Shown here: positions 27,491 through 37,490 of the stretch, in pieces
How the letters are laid out: the number at the start of each line of letters is the position of its first letter
Position numbering within the stretch: position 1 is the first letter of the stretch
Assembly: GCA_965279205.1 (NCBI GenBank)
Contig: OZ257144.1
Span: 2,232,001-2,296,000 of the forward strand
DNA from: UBA7672 sp965279205
Lineage (GTDB): Bacteria > Pseudomonadota > Alphaproteobacteria > Caulobacterales > Hyphomonadaceae
DNA: 64,000 nucleotides
Direction: 5' to 3'
Translations under genes and position numbers: made by a program
Notes under the pieces: generated by a model
Told to the model about the DNA's origin: nothing
What the model saw: only the letters and a program-made list of their open reading frames with translations
Database searches by the model: none

Positions 27491-29131
27491 TCAGTTCTTC
27501 TTCGGCGTGATCTTGTAGATCGCGTTGGTGATGTCGGACGAGACGTAGATCGTTCCGTCCTTCTTCGAGACCGCAACGCCTGTCGTCGTGTAGGCAGGCA
27601 GCGTGCCTTCTGCCGCGGGCAATCCGGTCTTGAGTCCTTCTGCGATGGTGACCTGCGTCTTGTCCGCCGGACTAAACGCGATCACGCGCCCCGCGCCCGC
27701 TTCCGCCACATAAACGCGACCGTCAGACCCGACATCAACGCCTTCAGGTGACGCAAGACTCGATATCAGCCGCACGATCTCACCGGTCTTGAGATCAACG
27801 CTGGAGAGCGAGCCGGTGCCGGATTCGGTCACATAGAGCTTGCCGTCAGCCGCTTCCGCCATCGCCACGGGAAAATTGAGACCAGAGACAAGCGGCTTGG
27901 GCGGATTCTCGGCCGTCGATGGGGTTGCTGGATCAATCAGGCTGATCACGCCCTTGGCGGCCTCAAGCGCCAGGAGACGGCCATCGGCGAGCTCCAGCGC
28001 ATCAACAGGCGCCGCGAGGCCGTGATGCATGGCCACCGTCTTGCCCGTTGCCCGATCGAGCACCTGGATCGTGCCTGCCGCCCAGCTGGCAATCGCGACA
28101 TGCTTGGCGCCGGTGCCAACGCCGAGCTGGTTCTCGGTCTCGTCGCGATACATACGCAGCGGATCGGTGATGGCGCCGCTTGCTGTGTCGATCACGCGAT
28201 AGGCAAACACGTCCGCCACGTGCAGCTGTTCGCCCTTGTCATCAGACCAGATGGCGAGGTCGGTTGGCGTAGCGAGTGGTCCTTTCACCACGGTTCTCAC
28301 CGCACCAGTGCCCGGCGTCACCTCATAGATGGTGGCGTCAGCCATGTTGGAGACATAGATCAGGCCGCTCGGTGCGATCGCGAGGTTGTCCAGCGCCGGC
28401 GCAAGCTTGGCGATGACAGAGACCTGCTTCGACTTCATGTCGATGCGCTTCACTTCACCGGTCTTTGTGTCGATGGCGTAGAGATTTCCATCCGGTCCGA
28501 AATTGGCCGCCGCGGGAATTTCGAAGCCTGTCGCCACATCGGTGGAGTTGCCCGTGGCCGGGTCCACCCGAACGATCGCATGCCGGAACCAGAGCGGCCC
28601 GTAGATCATTCCATCCGGCCCGATCTCGAAGGCATTGAGCCCGCCGAGGTCCTTCTTGATCAACCGCGCGCCGCCCGTTCCTTTCCAGTCAACCTCATGC
28701 AACGCGTCGCCGAGGAACACCTGCGTCAGGTAGAGCTTGCCCTCCTTCGTGAAGGCCAGCGAGTTGGCGCCCGGCAGGCCGGACGCGACCATGCGCCGTG
28801 CGCCGCCTTTTTCCTGCACGAACACCTTGCCGGTCAGGTATCCGGTCCAGGCCATCACGCCATCCGGGCCAAAGGCGATGTCGTCCGCCATGCCGTCCGG
28901 CGGCCCCAGCCGTTCGGTGACTTCGCCGGTTGTCGGATTGACCGCATAGATCGCTTGCCCGACGACGCTGCCCGCCAGGATCGTGCCGTCAGGTTCAATC
29001 GCCAGCCCGTGCAGGCCGTGGAAGGGCGATGGTCCGATGAACTCGCTGACTTCGTAGGTCACCGGTTTTTCCGGTCCGCTACAGGCAGCGAGCACAAGCG
29101 CCAGAGCGGTAGCCTGCAGGATCCTGGTCAT
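27491..29131 (-). CDS. Beta-propeller lipoprotein (SMP-30/NHL/Vgb-like)
   Basis: A 546-residue predicted lipoprotein. The signal peptide ends in the lipobox LAAC, with Cys17 as the lipidated residue. The mature part is built of repeated units of the form (I/L)xxxPDGxIYxS, such as GLAIEPDGTILAGS, IGPDGMIYGP and GSDGRVYVAEAG, which indicates one or two beta-propellers. The function is unknown; related proteins include lactonases and streptogramin lyase-like enzymes. GGGGAG lies 6 bases before the ATG. It ends 3 bases after the convergent ligase gene. Confidence 0.8.
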   Translation of the reverse strand: MTRILQATALALVLAACSGPEKPVTYEVSEFIGPSPFHGLHGLAIEPDGTILAGSVVGQAIYAVNPTTGEVTERLGPPDGMADDIAFGPDGVMAWTGYLTGKVFVQEKGGARRMVASGLPGANSLAFTKEGKLYLTQVFLGDALHEVDWKGTGGARLIKKDLGGLNAFEIGPDGMIYGPLWFRHAIVRVDPATGNSTDVATGFEIPAAANFGPDGNLYAIDTKTGEVKRIDMKSKQVSVIAKLAPALDNLAIAPSGLIYVSNMADATIYEVTPGTGAVRTVVKGPLATPTDLAIWSDDKGEQLHVADVFAYRVIDTASGAITDPLRMYRDETENQLGVGTGAKHVAIASWAAGTIQVLDRATGKTVAMHHGLAAPVDALELADGRLLALEAAKGVISLIDPATPSTAENPPKPLVSGLNFPVAMAEAADGKLYVTESGTGSLSSVDLKTGEIVRLISSLASPEGVDVGSDGRVYVAEAGAGRVIAFSPADKTQVTIAEGLKTGLPAAEGTLPAYTTTGVAVSKKDGTIYVSSDITNAIYKITPKKN

Positions 29132-29285
29132 TGCGATCTCCCCAATTCGGCGACTAACGCGCCTTCGAAAGCAGGATTACCCATCCAGAGCTTCTGCGCC
29201 ATGCCTTCCCCGGCGACATTGCCCCTGCCCTGCCCGGCGCCTATGGTTCTGGAAAACGAGCCTGAAGGGTCGAGGGAAAGCGGAT

Positions 29286-30863
29286 ATGAGCCTGGCTGAA
29301 CAGCCGACGGACGAGCAACTGATCGCTCAGGGCATGACCGTGGCGGTTCATGCCCGCCGCACGCCGGACCGGCTCGCAATCATCTCGCCCAATGGGCTTC
29401 TCACCTGGGGGCAGCTGAACGAACGCGCCAATAAGCTGGTGCGTCTGTTCCGCAAGCGCGGCCTTCAGCCGGGCGATGGCGTCGCCCTGCTGGCGCACAA
29501 CGGCCCGGAGTTCGCGGAGGTCTGGGCAGCGACGCAGCGTTCAGGTCTTCGTCTCACGGCTGTGAACTGGCACCAGTCGCCCGAGCTGATCGCCTACGTC
29601 GTCGACAACTGCGACGCCAGGGCGCTGATCGCCAGCGGACGCTTTGTTCCGGGCGCAACAGAAGCAGCCAGGCTCTCGGACAAACTCAGCGTGAAGCTGG
29701 CGTTCGCCGGCGCGATTCCGGGCTTCGACGACTATGAGTCAGCCCTGGCGGGCGAGAGCGGCGAGAACATCGACAACGCTGAACCGGGCTCGACCATGCT
29801 CTATACGTCGGGCACGACGGGCCGGCCGAAGGGCGTCTATCGCAAGACCCGTCCGGTCGTCTCGCAGCTCACCAATGTCTGCAACGAGACCGCGAGGTGG
29901 AATCCCGCGACAGACCTGTCGCTGCTGACTGGACCGCTCTATCACGCGGCGCCGCTGGGAATAAACTTCGCCATCCCGATCAACGCCGGCGTCGGCGTCC
30001 TGCTCATGGACAAGTGGGACGCCGAGGAAACGCTTCGCATGATCGAGACGCATAAGGCGACGCACACGCACATTGTGCCCACCATGATGCATCGCATGCT
30101 CCAGCTGCCTGAAGCGACGCGGAACAAGTACGACATCAGCTCGATGCGCTGGATCATTCACGGCGCGGCGCCCTGCCCGGCCCATGTGAAGAAGGCGATG
30201 ATGGATTGGTTCGGGCCGACCATCTACGAATACTATTCCTCGACCGAAGGCGGCGGCGTTTTCGTCGGTCCGCACGAATGGCTGAAAAAGCCTGGTACGG
30301 TCGGCAAGGCGGTGCCGGGAGTAGAGATCAAACTGCTCGACAATGACGGCAACCCAGTGCCGCAAGGCCAGGAGGGCCTCATCTATGTGAAGGCGCCAGC
30401 CACCGGCCGGTTCGAGTACTACAAGGAGCAAGCCAAGACGGACTCCAGCTATCGCGGCGACTGGTTCACCCTTGGCGACATGGGCCGCTTCGACGCCGAT
30501 GGCGATCTCTTCCTGACTGGCCGCACAGCCGAACTGATCATCTCGGGTGGCGTGAACATCTATCCCGTCGAGATTGACGAGATCCTCATTCGCCACGAAG
30601 GCGTCGCGGACGCCGCCGTGGTCGGCGTTCCCAACGAGGATTGGGGCGAGGAGATCAAGGCCGTGGTTGAGCTGAAGCCCGGCGTGCCACGCTCGCAGGA
30701 AACGATCCAGTCGATCCTCGATTTCGCCAGGGATCGCCTGCCTGGCTTCCAGCGGCCTCGCACTGTCGAGTTCGTGGACGCTCTGCCGCGCAATGCCGCT
30801 GGCAAGGTCCTGCGCGCTCAGGTCCGTGCGCCCTACTGGGTTGGCCGGTCGCGGAGCATCTGA
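29286..30863 (+). CDS. AMP-forming acyl-CoA synthetase, second copy
   Basis: A 525-residue ligase of the same superfamily as the gene at 25934 but clearly a different branch. It has MLYTSGTTGRPKGVY, YYSSTEGGG, GRTAELIISGGVNIYP and the C-terminal NAAGKVLRAQV. It is divergent from the propeller lipoprotein gene and followed 43 bases later by an alpha-hydroxyacid oxidase gene. The acid substrate is unknown; the branch resembles FadD-type ligases acting on fatty or steroid-side-chain acids, an inference from overall feel only. Confidence 0.9.
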   Translation: MSLAEQPTDEQLIAQGMTVAVHARRTPDRLAIISPNGLLTWGQLNERANKLVRLFRKRGLQPGDGVALLAHNGPEFAEVWAATQRSGLRLTAVNWHQSPELIAYVVDNCDARALIASGRFVPGATEAARLSDKLSVKLAFAGAIPGFDDYESALAGESGENIDNAEPGSTMLYTSGTTGRPKGVYRKTRPVVSQLTNVCNETARWNPATDLSLLTGPLYHAAPLGINFAIPINAGVGVLLMDKWDAEETLRMIETHKATHTHIVPTMMHRMLQLPEATRNKYDISSMRWIIHGAAPCPAHVKKAMMDWFGPTIYEYYSSTEGGGVFVGPHEWLKKPGTVGKAVPGVEIKLLDNDGNPVPQGQEGLIYVKAPATGRFEYYKEQAKTDSSYRGDWFTLGDMGRFDADGDLFLTGRTAELIISGGVNIYPVEIDEILIRHEGVADAAVVGVPNEDWGEEIKAVVELKPGVPRSQETIQSILDFARDRLPGFQRPRTVEFVDALPRNAAGKVLRAQVRAPYWVGRSRSI

Positions 30864-30906
30864 TCCTCATGGCTTCAGCATACGCGGGCGAGATGAGTGT
30901 GCCGCT

Positions 30907-32049
30907 GTGAAGGCGGCCTCGGTCTCCGATTATCGCGAACTCGCACGCCACCGACTCCCGCGCTTCCTCTTCGAGTACATGGATGGCGGGTCTTATGACG
31001 AAGTCACGCTGCGGAGAAACACCGACGACCTTCGAGAGATCGCACTCCGGCAGCGTGTGCTGAAGGATGTCTCTTCGATCGACCTGACGGCTGATCTCTT
31101 CGGTCACAAGGCCAGACTGCCTGTGGCGCTGGCTCCCATAGGCCTCGCCGGAATGATGGCGCGCCGCGGAGAGGTGCAAGCTGCAAGAGCGGCTCGCGAC
31201 TTCGGCATCCCCTTCACGCTCTCGACCGTTTCGGCGTGCAGTCTGGAAGAGGTCGTGAGGGTCGTGCCAACGCCCATGTGGTTCCAGCTCTACATGATCC
31301 GTGATCGCGCTTTTATGCGGGACCTCCTTCGCCGCGCGCAGGATGCGAAGTGCAGCGCTCTGGTGTTCACGGTCGACATGCCGGTGCCCGGTTCGCGCTA
31401 TCGCGACTATCGGTCCGGCCTGGCCGGGGCCAGCGGAGCAGCAGGATCGCTGCGTCGCGCGCTACAGGCGATGGGGCGCCCATCCTGGGCATGGGACGTC
31501 GGCCTGATGGGCCGCCCTCACAAGCTTGGGAATGTTGCGCCTGTTCTCGGAGGCAGGACCGGTCTCGAGGACTTCTTTCAGTGGATGCGCGAGAACTTCG
31601 ACTCAACGGCCTCCTGGCGCGACCTGGAATGGATCCGTTCGGAGTGGAAGGGACCGCTGATCCTGAAAGGCGTGCTCGACAGTGAAGACGCCAGGCAGGC
31701 GGTACAGATCGGCGCGGACGGCATCGCCGTTTCCAATCATGGCGGGCGCCAGCTGGATGGCGTGCCTTCGACCGTTCACGCACTCCCGGACGTCGTTCAG
31801 GCTGTGGGATCCGAGGCCACCATCCTTGCCGATGGCGGGGTCCGCTCGGGGCTCGATGTCGTTCGCATGCTGGCGCTTGGCGCCCGTGGCGTCCTGCTTG
31901 GCCGCGCCTGGGCCTACGCTCTCGGCGCCCGTGGTGAGGCCGGCGTCGCCCATATCCTCAATCTCATCGAAGCGGAAATGCGCGTCGCAATGGCTCTAAC
32001 CGGCGTGACCCGGGTGGCTGACATCACATCGGACATCCTCATTCGCTGA
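30907..32049 (+). CDS. FMN-dependent alpha-hydroxy acid dehydrogenase (LldD-like)
   Basis: A 380-residue FMN TIM-barrel enzyme of the L-lactate dehydrogenase/glycolate oxidase family. Substrate and FMN residues are seen in PVALAPIGLAG, WFQLYMI, the catalytic His in SNHGGRQLDG, and ADGGVRSGLDV with the phosphate-binding LGRAWAYALGA. The GTG at 30907 gives the family length; a longer frame runs back into the ligase. It may oxidise L-lactate or a 2-hydroxyacyl product linked to the neighbouring ligase. Confidence 0.85.
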   Translation: MKAASVSDYRELARHRLPRFLFEYMDGGSYDEVTLRRNTDDLREIALRQRVLKDVSSIDLTADLFGHKARLPVALAPIGLAGMMARRGEVQAARAARDFGIPFTLSTVSACSLEEVVRVVPTPMWFQLYMIRDRAFMRDLLRRAQDAKCSALVFTVDMPVPGSRYRDYRSGLAGASGAAGSLRRALQAMGRPSWAWDVGLMGRPHKLGNVAPVLGGRTGLEDFFQWMRENFDSTASWRDLEWIRSEWKGPLILKGVLDSEDARQAVQIGADGIAVSNHGGRQLDGVPSTVHALPDVVQAVGSEATILADGGVRSGLDVVRMLALGARGVLLGRAWAYALGARGEAGVAHILNLIEAEMRVAMALTGVTRVADITSDILIR

Positions 32050-32100
32050 CGTGCGCCGGCGCGTGTCTCTCACCGTTGTCCAACCCAAGCGCGTCAACGC

Positions 32101-32133
32101 ACAAAAAGAAAGGGCGCACCGAGGTGCGCCCTT
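32101..32133 (-). terminator. Rho-independent terminator of the TonB-dependent receptor gene
   Basis: An 11-base perfect inverted repeat, AAGGGCGCACC at 32110-32120 and GGTGCGCCCTT at 32123-32133. On the minus strand it is followed by the T-rich TTCTTTTTGT. It lies 24 bases past the stop of the receptor gene and so terminates that transcript. Confidence 0.88.
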
Positions 32134-32157
32134 CCCTGTCTTGGTTCTGCGTAGAGA

Positions 32158-35130
32158 CTAGAACTCGTAGCCCAGGCGCAGGAAGTACGTGCGGCCGCGC
32201 AGGTCGTACTGCGAAGCGAAGGCCGGCGTGTTGCCGAAACGGGAGGAAACGCCCGTTGTGACAACCGGTGGCGGCGCGTTGAACACGTTCGAGACACCGC
32301 CGGTGACGACGAAGTTGTCACCGCGATAGCGGACCGACACGTCGTGCGACAGCCACGGATCGGTCGAGTTGATGCGACGGATCGTGCGGCCCTGGTAGGC
32401 AGCAAGGTCGGCCGCGAACGGCTCGTGGTCCATGGCGCCGACATAGTCGACGAACCACGAGTAGGTGAAGTCGCCATTCCGCAGCTGGAAGGACGCGTCA
32501 CCGACCCACTCCGGATCGCCGAGCGAGCCGTTGAAGTCGTTGGTCGCGAAGCCCGACGAAACCGTGGGGCTGAACAGCAGGTTGATGTCTTCCTGCGTAT
32601 GCGTGGCCGACAGATCAACCACCAGGGTGCCGAAGTCGAACTCATGCTCGTAGCGAGCCGTGATGTCGATGCCGGACGTGATCTGCGAGTCAGCGTTCAG
32701 GTAGTTGTCGTTGACCAGCGTGATCGAGTTCGGGTTGATCGCTGCGTTCGGCGCGTTCCGCGAGAAGAGAGTGCAGAACACGTTCGGGTAGATCGGCGCG
32801 CCATAGCAGCCACCAAGAATGGTGCCGGCGCCGAGCTGGGTCACAGCATTGTTGATCTCGATGTCGAAGTAGTCGATCGCGATGCTGAGATCGAGGAAGT
32901 CGGGCGTCCAGATGAGGCCCAGGGTCTTGGCTTCGGAGGTTTCCGCAGTCAGGAGCCCGATGCCGCCGCTCGACACGATCGTCGCAGACGAACCGAGGCC
33001 GGTGTAGTTGCCGGGGATGCCGGCGGCGGCGCAGTTGGTCTGGATGTTCGGGTTCGTCGAGTTAGCCCAGTTGATGCAGGGGTCGATCGACGTTTGCGGC
33101 AGGAAGCCCGTCTGGCTGCCCAGATACAGTTCGTACAGCGCCGGGGCGCGGTACGACGTACCTTGCGTGCCGCGGACGCGGACGCTCGGCGTGATCTGCC
33201 AGTTGAGGCCGGCTTTCCAGACGCTGTCCGAGCCGTACGAGTCGTAGTCGAACCCGCGGGCCGAAGCGTCGGCGGTGAGTTCTTCGATGAAGGGAAGACC
33301 CCTCAGCAGCGGAACGTTCACCTCGGCGAAGATTTCCGACACGGTGTCTTCGCCCGCCGTGATGCCGGCTGACGTGGTGCCCCAGAACTCGTTGTTGACC
33401 GAGCGCTCGTCCGGCACGTCGTTGATTTCGAACGAACGCCATTCGCCGCCGACCGCAACGCCCAGCGGGCCCGCGGGAAGCTCGAACAGGTCGCCCGTAA
33501 CGACGCCGCTGACGACGGTCTGGTCATAGGTCGTGTTGCCGACCGACTCGTCCGACAGGAGGTCGTAGACCGCCTGCGAGTAGTTGCCCGACAGGAAGGC
33601 CGGGTCGAACGGGTTGTAGTTCGGGCCGTGATAGAGGCCATCCGAGGGGCTGACATAGTTCCAGTCGCCCGCGGTTTCCTTGAGGATCTGGTTGCCGCGA
33701 TATTCGCCTTCCGACGAGCTGTAGGAAGCGTTCAACGACCAGGTCCACCCCGGCAGCACGAAGTCGCCGGTCAGACCGCTGTTGATGTAATAGTAGTCAA
33801 CGTCGACCGAGTTGTCCGAAGGCCAGATCGTGATCGGTTGCGCCACACGGAACGGACCCGAGGCAACGAAGCCTACGGCCGGCGTCTGGTAAAGGCCCGG
33901 TACATCGTAGCCAGCGTTGTTCGCGATGCTGGGGAAGAACTGACGAACGCGGTGGCTGTCGTATTCCCGACGCGTGAAGAGCGCTTCAGTCGTCCAGTCG
34001 ATGCCGCCGAGGGCGTCGATCGTGAAATCGGCCTTGCCGTAGACACTGAGGCGATCAACGCCAGCGATCGCGTCGGAGTCGAGGAAGCGCGGATCGTTGA
34101 GCACGTCTTCGTAATAGGCTTGGCCGACCTGCGCGTACGTACGGTTGACACGCGGGCGGTAGCCTGGGAACGGGCCAATCGTAACGCCATCCGGAGACGG
34201 CACGTAGCGCGCGCCGCCGACCGCATCGATCACGGTGTTGAAGTAGATGTTGCCGGGGCAGTTGGCGAGGTTGGTGTTCCGGAGGACCGATTGGTCCAAG
34301 CGGTCAATGCGCTGACCAGTCGTGGCGTCGTACGCGAGATCCTGCGAGCAAGCCAGGTAAGAGCGGTCGCCGAACTTCAGCGGGTCGCGGGTTTCATACT
34401 CAGCAGCGAGCATGATGTTGCCGCCGAAGAGATCAAAACCGAGAGCTCCGTTGATCTGCAGCGTGTTACCGCCGCCGCCTTCGGTCGCGTTGTACTGGAC
34501 GTTCAGTTCCGGCGAGTCGATCGAGCTGCGCGTGATGATGTTCGCAACACCGGCGACCGCGTCCGAACCGTAGATCGACGAGGCGCCGTCTTTCAGGATC
34601 TCGATGCGGCTGATGATCGAGTCAGGAATGACCTGAAGGTCGAACGCGGCAACCTGACCACGAACGCCGGCCGGGCCGGGACGCTGGCCGTTGAGCAGCA
34701 CCAGCGAGCGCTGGGCGCCAAGGCCCCGCAGCGACACGGAGTTGATGCCGGGGCCGCCTTCGACGACGAAGCCGCCGAACTGGTTGTTCAGCTGCAGCGA
34801 GCCTTGCGAAATGGAGGAACCCTGGAGGATCTCGGAAGTATCGACGAGGCCTTCCAGCGTCGAGGATTCAGCCGTGATCACCTGGATCGGGGCTGTTGAC
34901 GAGAAGGCGTCGCGAGCGATGCGCGAACCGGTGACGACCACTCGGTCGGCAGCGGCAGGCGGGCAGTTCGTCTGAACGCCCGGCGTCGCCGGATCGCAAT
35001 CAACGACCGAATCTACTGGCGGTTGCGGCGAAGGGGTTTGCGCAACGGCAGCGCCCATAGCGAGAGTGAGAGCGCCGAACGCGGCGCCGCCACGGAAGAG
35101 TCTGCGCAGTGAAGCGCTCGTGTTTGACAT
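32158..35130 (-). CDS. TonB-dependent outer-membrane receptor
   Basis: A 990-residue outer-membrane receptor. The signal peptide ends near AAVAQTPS. A VVVTGSRIARD motif, resembling a TonB box, leads into the plug domain (VSLRGLGAQRSLVLLNGQR and VDRIEILKDGAS-type segments, here ISRIEILKDGASSIYGSD). A large 22-strand barrel ends in FLRLGYEF, with terminal Phe as expected for barrel assembly. The start at 35130 has GGGG 6 bases upstream; the longer frame is not coding-like. It is divergent from an exported S9 peptidase, so oligopeptides are a plausible substrate. Confidence 0.92.
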   Translation of the reverse strand: MSNTSASLRRLFRGGAAFGALTLAMGAAVAQTPSPQPPVDSVVDCDPATPGVQTNCPPAAADRVVVTGSRIARDAFSSTAPIQVITAESSTLEGLVDTSEILQGSSISQGSLQLNNQFGGFVVEGGPGINSVSLRGLGAQRSLVLLNGQRPGPAGVRGQVAAFDLQVIPDSIISRIEILKDGASSIYGSDAVAGVANIITRSSIDSPELNVQYNATEGGGGNTLQINGALGFDLFGGNIMLAAEYETRDPLKFGDRSYLACSQDLAYDATTGQRIDRLDQSVLRNTNLANCPGNIYFNTVIDAVGGARYVPSPDGVTIGPFPGYRPRVNRTYAQVGQAYYEDVLNDPRFLDSDAIAGVDRLSVYGKADFTIDALGGIDWTTEALFTRREYDSHRVRQFFPSIANNAGYDVPGLYQTPAVGFVASGPFRVAQPITIWPSDNSVDVDYYYINSGLTGDFVLPGWTWSLNASYSSSEGEYRGNQILKETAGDWNYVSPSDGLYHGPNYNPFDPAFLSGNYSQAVYDLLSDESVGNTTYDQTVVSGVVTGDLFELPAGPLGVAVGGEWRSFEINDVPDERSVNNEFWGTTSAGITAGEDTVSEIFAEVNVPLLRGLPFIEELTADASARGFDYDSYGSDSVWKAGLNWQITPSVRVRGTQGTSYRAPALYELYLGSQTGFLPQTSIDPCINWANSTNPNIQTNCAAAGIPGNYTGLGSSATIVSSGGIGLLTAETSEAKTLGLIWTPDFLDLSIAIDYFDIEINNAVTQLGAGTILGGCYGAPIYPNVFCTLFSRNAPNAAINPNSITLVNDNYLNADSQITSGIDITARYEHEFDFGTLVVDLSATHTQEDINLLFSPTVSSGFATNDFNGSLGDPEWVGDASFQLRNGDFTYSWFVDYVGAMDHEPFAADLAAYQGRTIRRINSTDPWLSHDVSVRYRGDNFVVTGGVSNVFNAPPPVVTTGVSSRFGNTPAFASQYDLRGRTYFLRLGYEF

Positions 35131-35416
35131 GATTGACCCCAGAATGCCGACTAAATGGATGCCGGTCCTGACTCCGGCAGTTGCCGCTTGTCGCACGGGG
35201 AATTTCGAAACTTCAATCTTAATGTCCGGAAGCGCCCAACTGCCGACACAATTGACGCCCCCCTGTGGCGCTTCGGACACAAGCTGCCTCCGCTTTTGAG
35301 GCAGGATTTTCCAAATACACAGCCCCTGCGTGATACCTCTTGCGGGTTTACGCCAAACGCCGCAGCATTGCCCTCGGCTTTCGTACGCGTTCACCCTTAA
35401 AAATCAGAGGTTTGCC

Positions 35417-37435
35417 TTGTCTAGGAGCCATCTTGGAATCGCTCTTGCGGCGGTGCTGTTCGGGTCAGGAACAGCCTTTGCGCAAAAGCTGGACGTAGAA
35501 TCCTTTGCCCGAATGCCGGAAATTTCTGGCGTGAGCATGTCTGACGAGGGCGACTTCCTCGCGGCTATTATCGCCGACCCGCAGAACAAGGAAAAAAGAG
35601 CGCTCGCGACATGGGACATCTCAAAGATCGACGGCACGAAGCCGCTCGCTGTCGGGTCCGTGACGCAGAGCAACGACCGCATGGGGTTTGTGCAGGCGCG
35701 CGCCTGGAAGGTCGGTAAAGTCACCACTGTCGCCAGTCAGGCCTGGACTGGCAGCCTCTCAGGTTGCGGCGAAGGCAAGACGACCGGGGCGACCAAGACC
35801 TACCTCTACAAGGTCTTTCTGACGGACCGGACCATCAAGGACTTCAACGACCCGTTCGAGGCCGGGCGCTCGCTTGGCGTCAGCGCCGAAACGCAACGCT
35901 GCCTTGAGATCGGCTCTAACCCGCAATTCATCGACCTGCCGCTCGACCCTGAGAACGTCATTGTTCAGCACACCGACGCGGTCAGCTTCGATTCGCGCTA
36001 CTCCAAGCTGAACCTGAAGACGGGCAAGAGCGTCAGCCTGTTCAAGGACACGGGCGACATGCAGATCGGCATGATCGATCCGCGTGACGGCAAGGTCCGT
36101 GTGAAGCTCAAGACCGACGCCAAGGGCGATCTGCAGTACGACGCCGAAACTTACATCCTGAATCCGGACACGGGTAACTTCGATCTCGAAGCCCCGCTGA
36201 CAGTCGACTTCAAGAACCGGAACCAGATGAGCGTTGACGGTTTCGACGAAGAAACCGGCAAATACTTCATCGTAACCGACAAGTTCTCGGACAAGGCCGC
36301 CGTCTATCTTTACGATGCGCGCACCGACAAGTTCGATGCCGAGCCCCTGTTCGTTCACAAGGACTTTGACGCAACTGGTGTTATTCTCGGCCGCAACAAG
36401 TCGGATTTCGGCAAGATCCTCGGCTTTGCCTACAACGGCGCCGACCGGTCCGTGTACTGGACCGATCCGGACATGGCCTCAATCCAGAAGGGCCTGGAAG
36501 CATCGTTCAAGAGTCAGTATGTCGACATCATCTCGGTGACCGACGACCGCTCGAAGGTTCTCTTCTCTGCCGAGAGCCCCCGGCACCCGACCTCCTATTT
36601 CATCCTGCTCAACAAAACGAAGCTGCTCGGCGTGGGTGGCGAACGTCCGTGGATCAAGCCCGAGCAGCTCGGGGAACGCTCGCTCGTCTACTACGACGCT
36701 CGCGACGGCCTGAAGATTCCAGCCTTCCTCACCCTGCCCCCAGGCTTCAAGAAGGGCGATCCGGCGCCGCCTGCCATCGTGCTTCCGCACGGCGGTCCCT
36801 GGGCTCGCGACTTCCTCGGCTGGGACGCAACCGGCTGGACCCAGGTCCTTGCCACCCGCGGCTTCGCCGTTCTTCAACCCCAGTATCGCGGCAGTGAAGG
36901 CTGGGGCCACGCGCTCTGGCTCGCTGGTGACGAGCAGTGGGGCCTGAAGATGCAGGACGACAAGGACGACGGCGCCAGCTGGATGGTGAAGGAGGGATAC
37001 GCCAACAAGGATCGTATCGCTCTCTTCGGCTATTCCTACGGCGGCTTCGCAGCCTTCGCGGCATCGGTTCGTCCGGGTGGGCCGTTCAAGTGCGCCATCG
37101 CCGGCGCAGGCGTTTCGAACCTGACCCGCATCAGCAACAACTGGGGTGAGAACCGCCAGCAGCGCGCCTTCCAGGGCCGCACCGTGAAGGGTATGGACCC
37201 GCAGCAGAACACGGCGAAGCTGTCGATCCCGATCCTGATCTACCACGGCGATCGCGACGTGCGCGTTCCGCTCTATCACGCGACCGACTTCTACAATTCG
37301 GTCAAGTCGACCGGCAAAGCCAAGCTCGTGGTGCTTTCCGATATGGGCCACCAGCTCGACAAGTGGACGTCGTCGAACACCCGCGACTCGCTGAAAGCGA
37401 TCGAAGACTTCCTGACCAACGACTGCAAGCTCTAG
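35417..37435 (+). CDS. Exported S9-family (prolyl oligopeptidase-type) peptidase
   Basis: A 672-residue peptidase with a signal peptide (SRSHLGIALAAVLFGSGTAFAQ). The N-terminal two thirds form a propeller-like gate and the C-terminal alpha/beta-hydrolase domain has Ser540 in GYSYGGF, Asp614 in HGDRDVRVP and His645 in MGHQLD. A TTG at 35417 with AGAGG 6 bases upstream decides the start. It is divergent from the TonB receptor across 286 bases, so the two may be co-regulated for peptide use. Confidence 0.9.
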   Translation: MSRSHLGIALAAVLFGSGTAFAQKLDVESFARMPEISGVSMSDEGDFLAAIIADPQNKEKRALATWDISKIDGTKPLAVGSVTQSNDRMGFVQARAWKVGKVTTVASQAWTGSLSGCGEGKTTGATKTYLYKVFLTDRTIKDFNDPFEAGRSLGVSAETQRCLEIGSNPQFIDLPLDPENVIVQHTDAVSFDSRYSKLNLKTGKSVSLFKDTGDMQIGMIDPRDGKVRVKLKTDAKGDLQYDAETYILNPDTGNFDLEAPLTVDFKNRNQMSVDGFDEETGKYFIVTDKFSDKAAVYLYDARTDKFDAEPLFVHKDFDATGVILGRNKSDFGKILGFAYNGADRSVYWTDPDMASIQKGLEASFKSQYVDIISVTDDRSKVLFSAESPRHPTSYFILLNKTKLLGVGGERPWIKPEQLGERSLVYYDARDGLKIPAFLTLPPGFKKGDPAPPAIVLPHGGPWARDFLGWDATGWTQVLATRGFAVLQPQYRGSEGWGHALWLAGDEQWGLKMQDDKDDGASWMVKEGYANKDRIALFGYSYGGFAAFAASVRPGGPFKCAIAGAGVSNLTRISNNWGENRQQRAFQGRTVKGMDPQQNTAKLSIPILIYHGDRDVRVPLYHATDFYNSVKSTGKAKLVVLSDMGHQLDKWTSSNTRDSLKAIEDFLTNDCKL

Positions 37436-37457
37436 TAGTCCAGGTCAGACACTGAAC

Positions 37458-37490
37458 AACGCCCGCGCAGCTATCTGCGCGGGCGTTTTC
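37458..37490 (+). terminator. Terminator between S9 peptidase and bioA
   Basis: A 13-base perfect inverted repeat, AACGCCCGCGCAG at 37458-37470 and CTGCGCGGGCGTT at 37475-37487, with loop CTAT, followed by TTC on the plus strand. The tail is short. It ends next to the bioA stop, so it may serve both convergent genes. Confidence 0.78.

Noticed and set aside
28022..29299. Plus-strand 425-residue frame opposite the propeller lipoprotein
   Set aside because: His/Arg/Asp-rich composition typical of antisense to a GC-rich gene; the minus-strand gene has a lipobox and repeats.
33628..34899. Plus-strand 423-residue frame opposite the TonB receptor
   Set aside because: Antisense shadow rich in Val, Arg and Asp; the receptor frame has plug and barrel features throughout.
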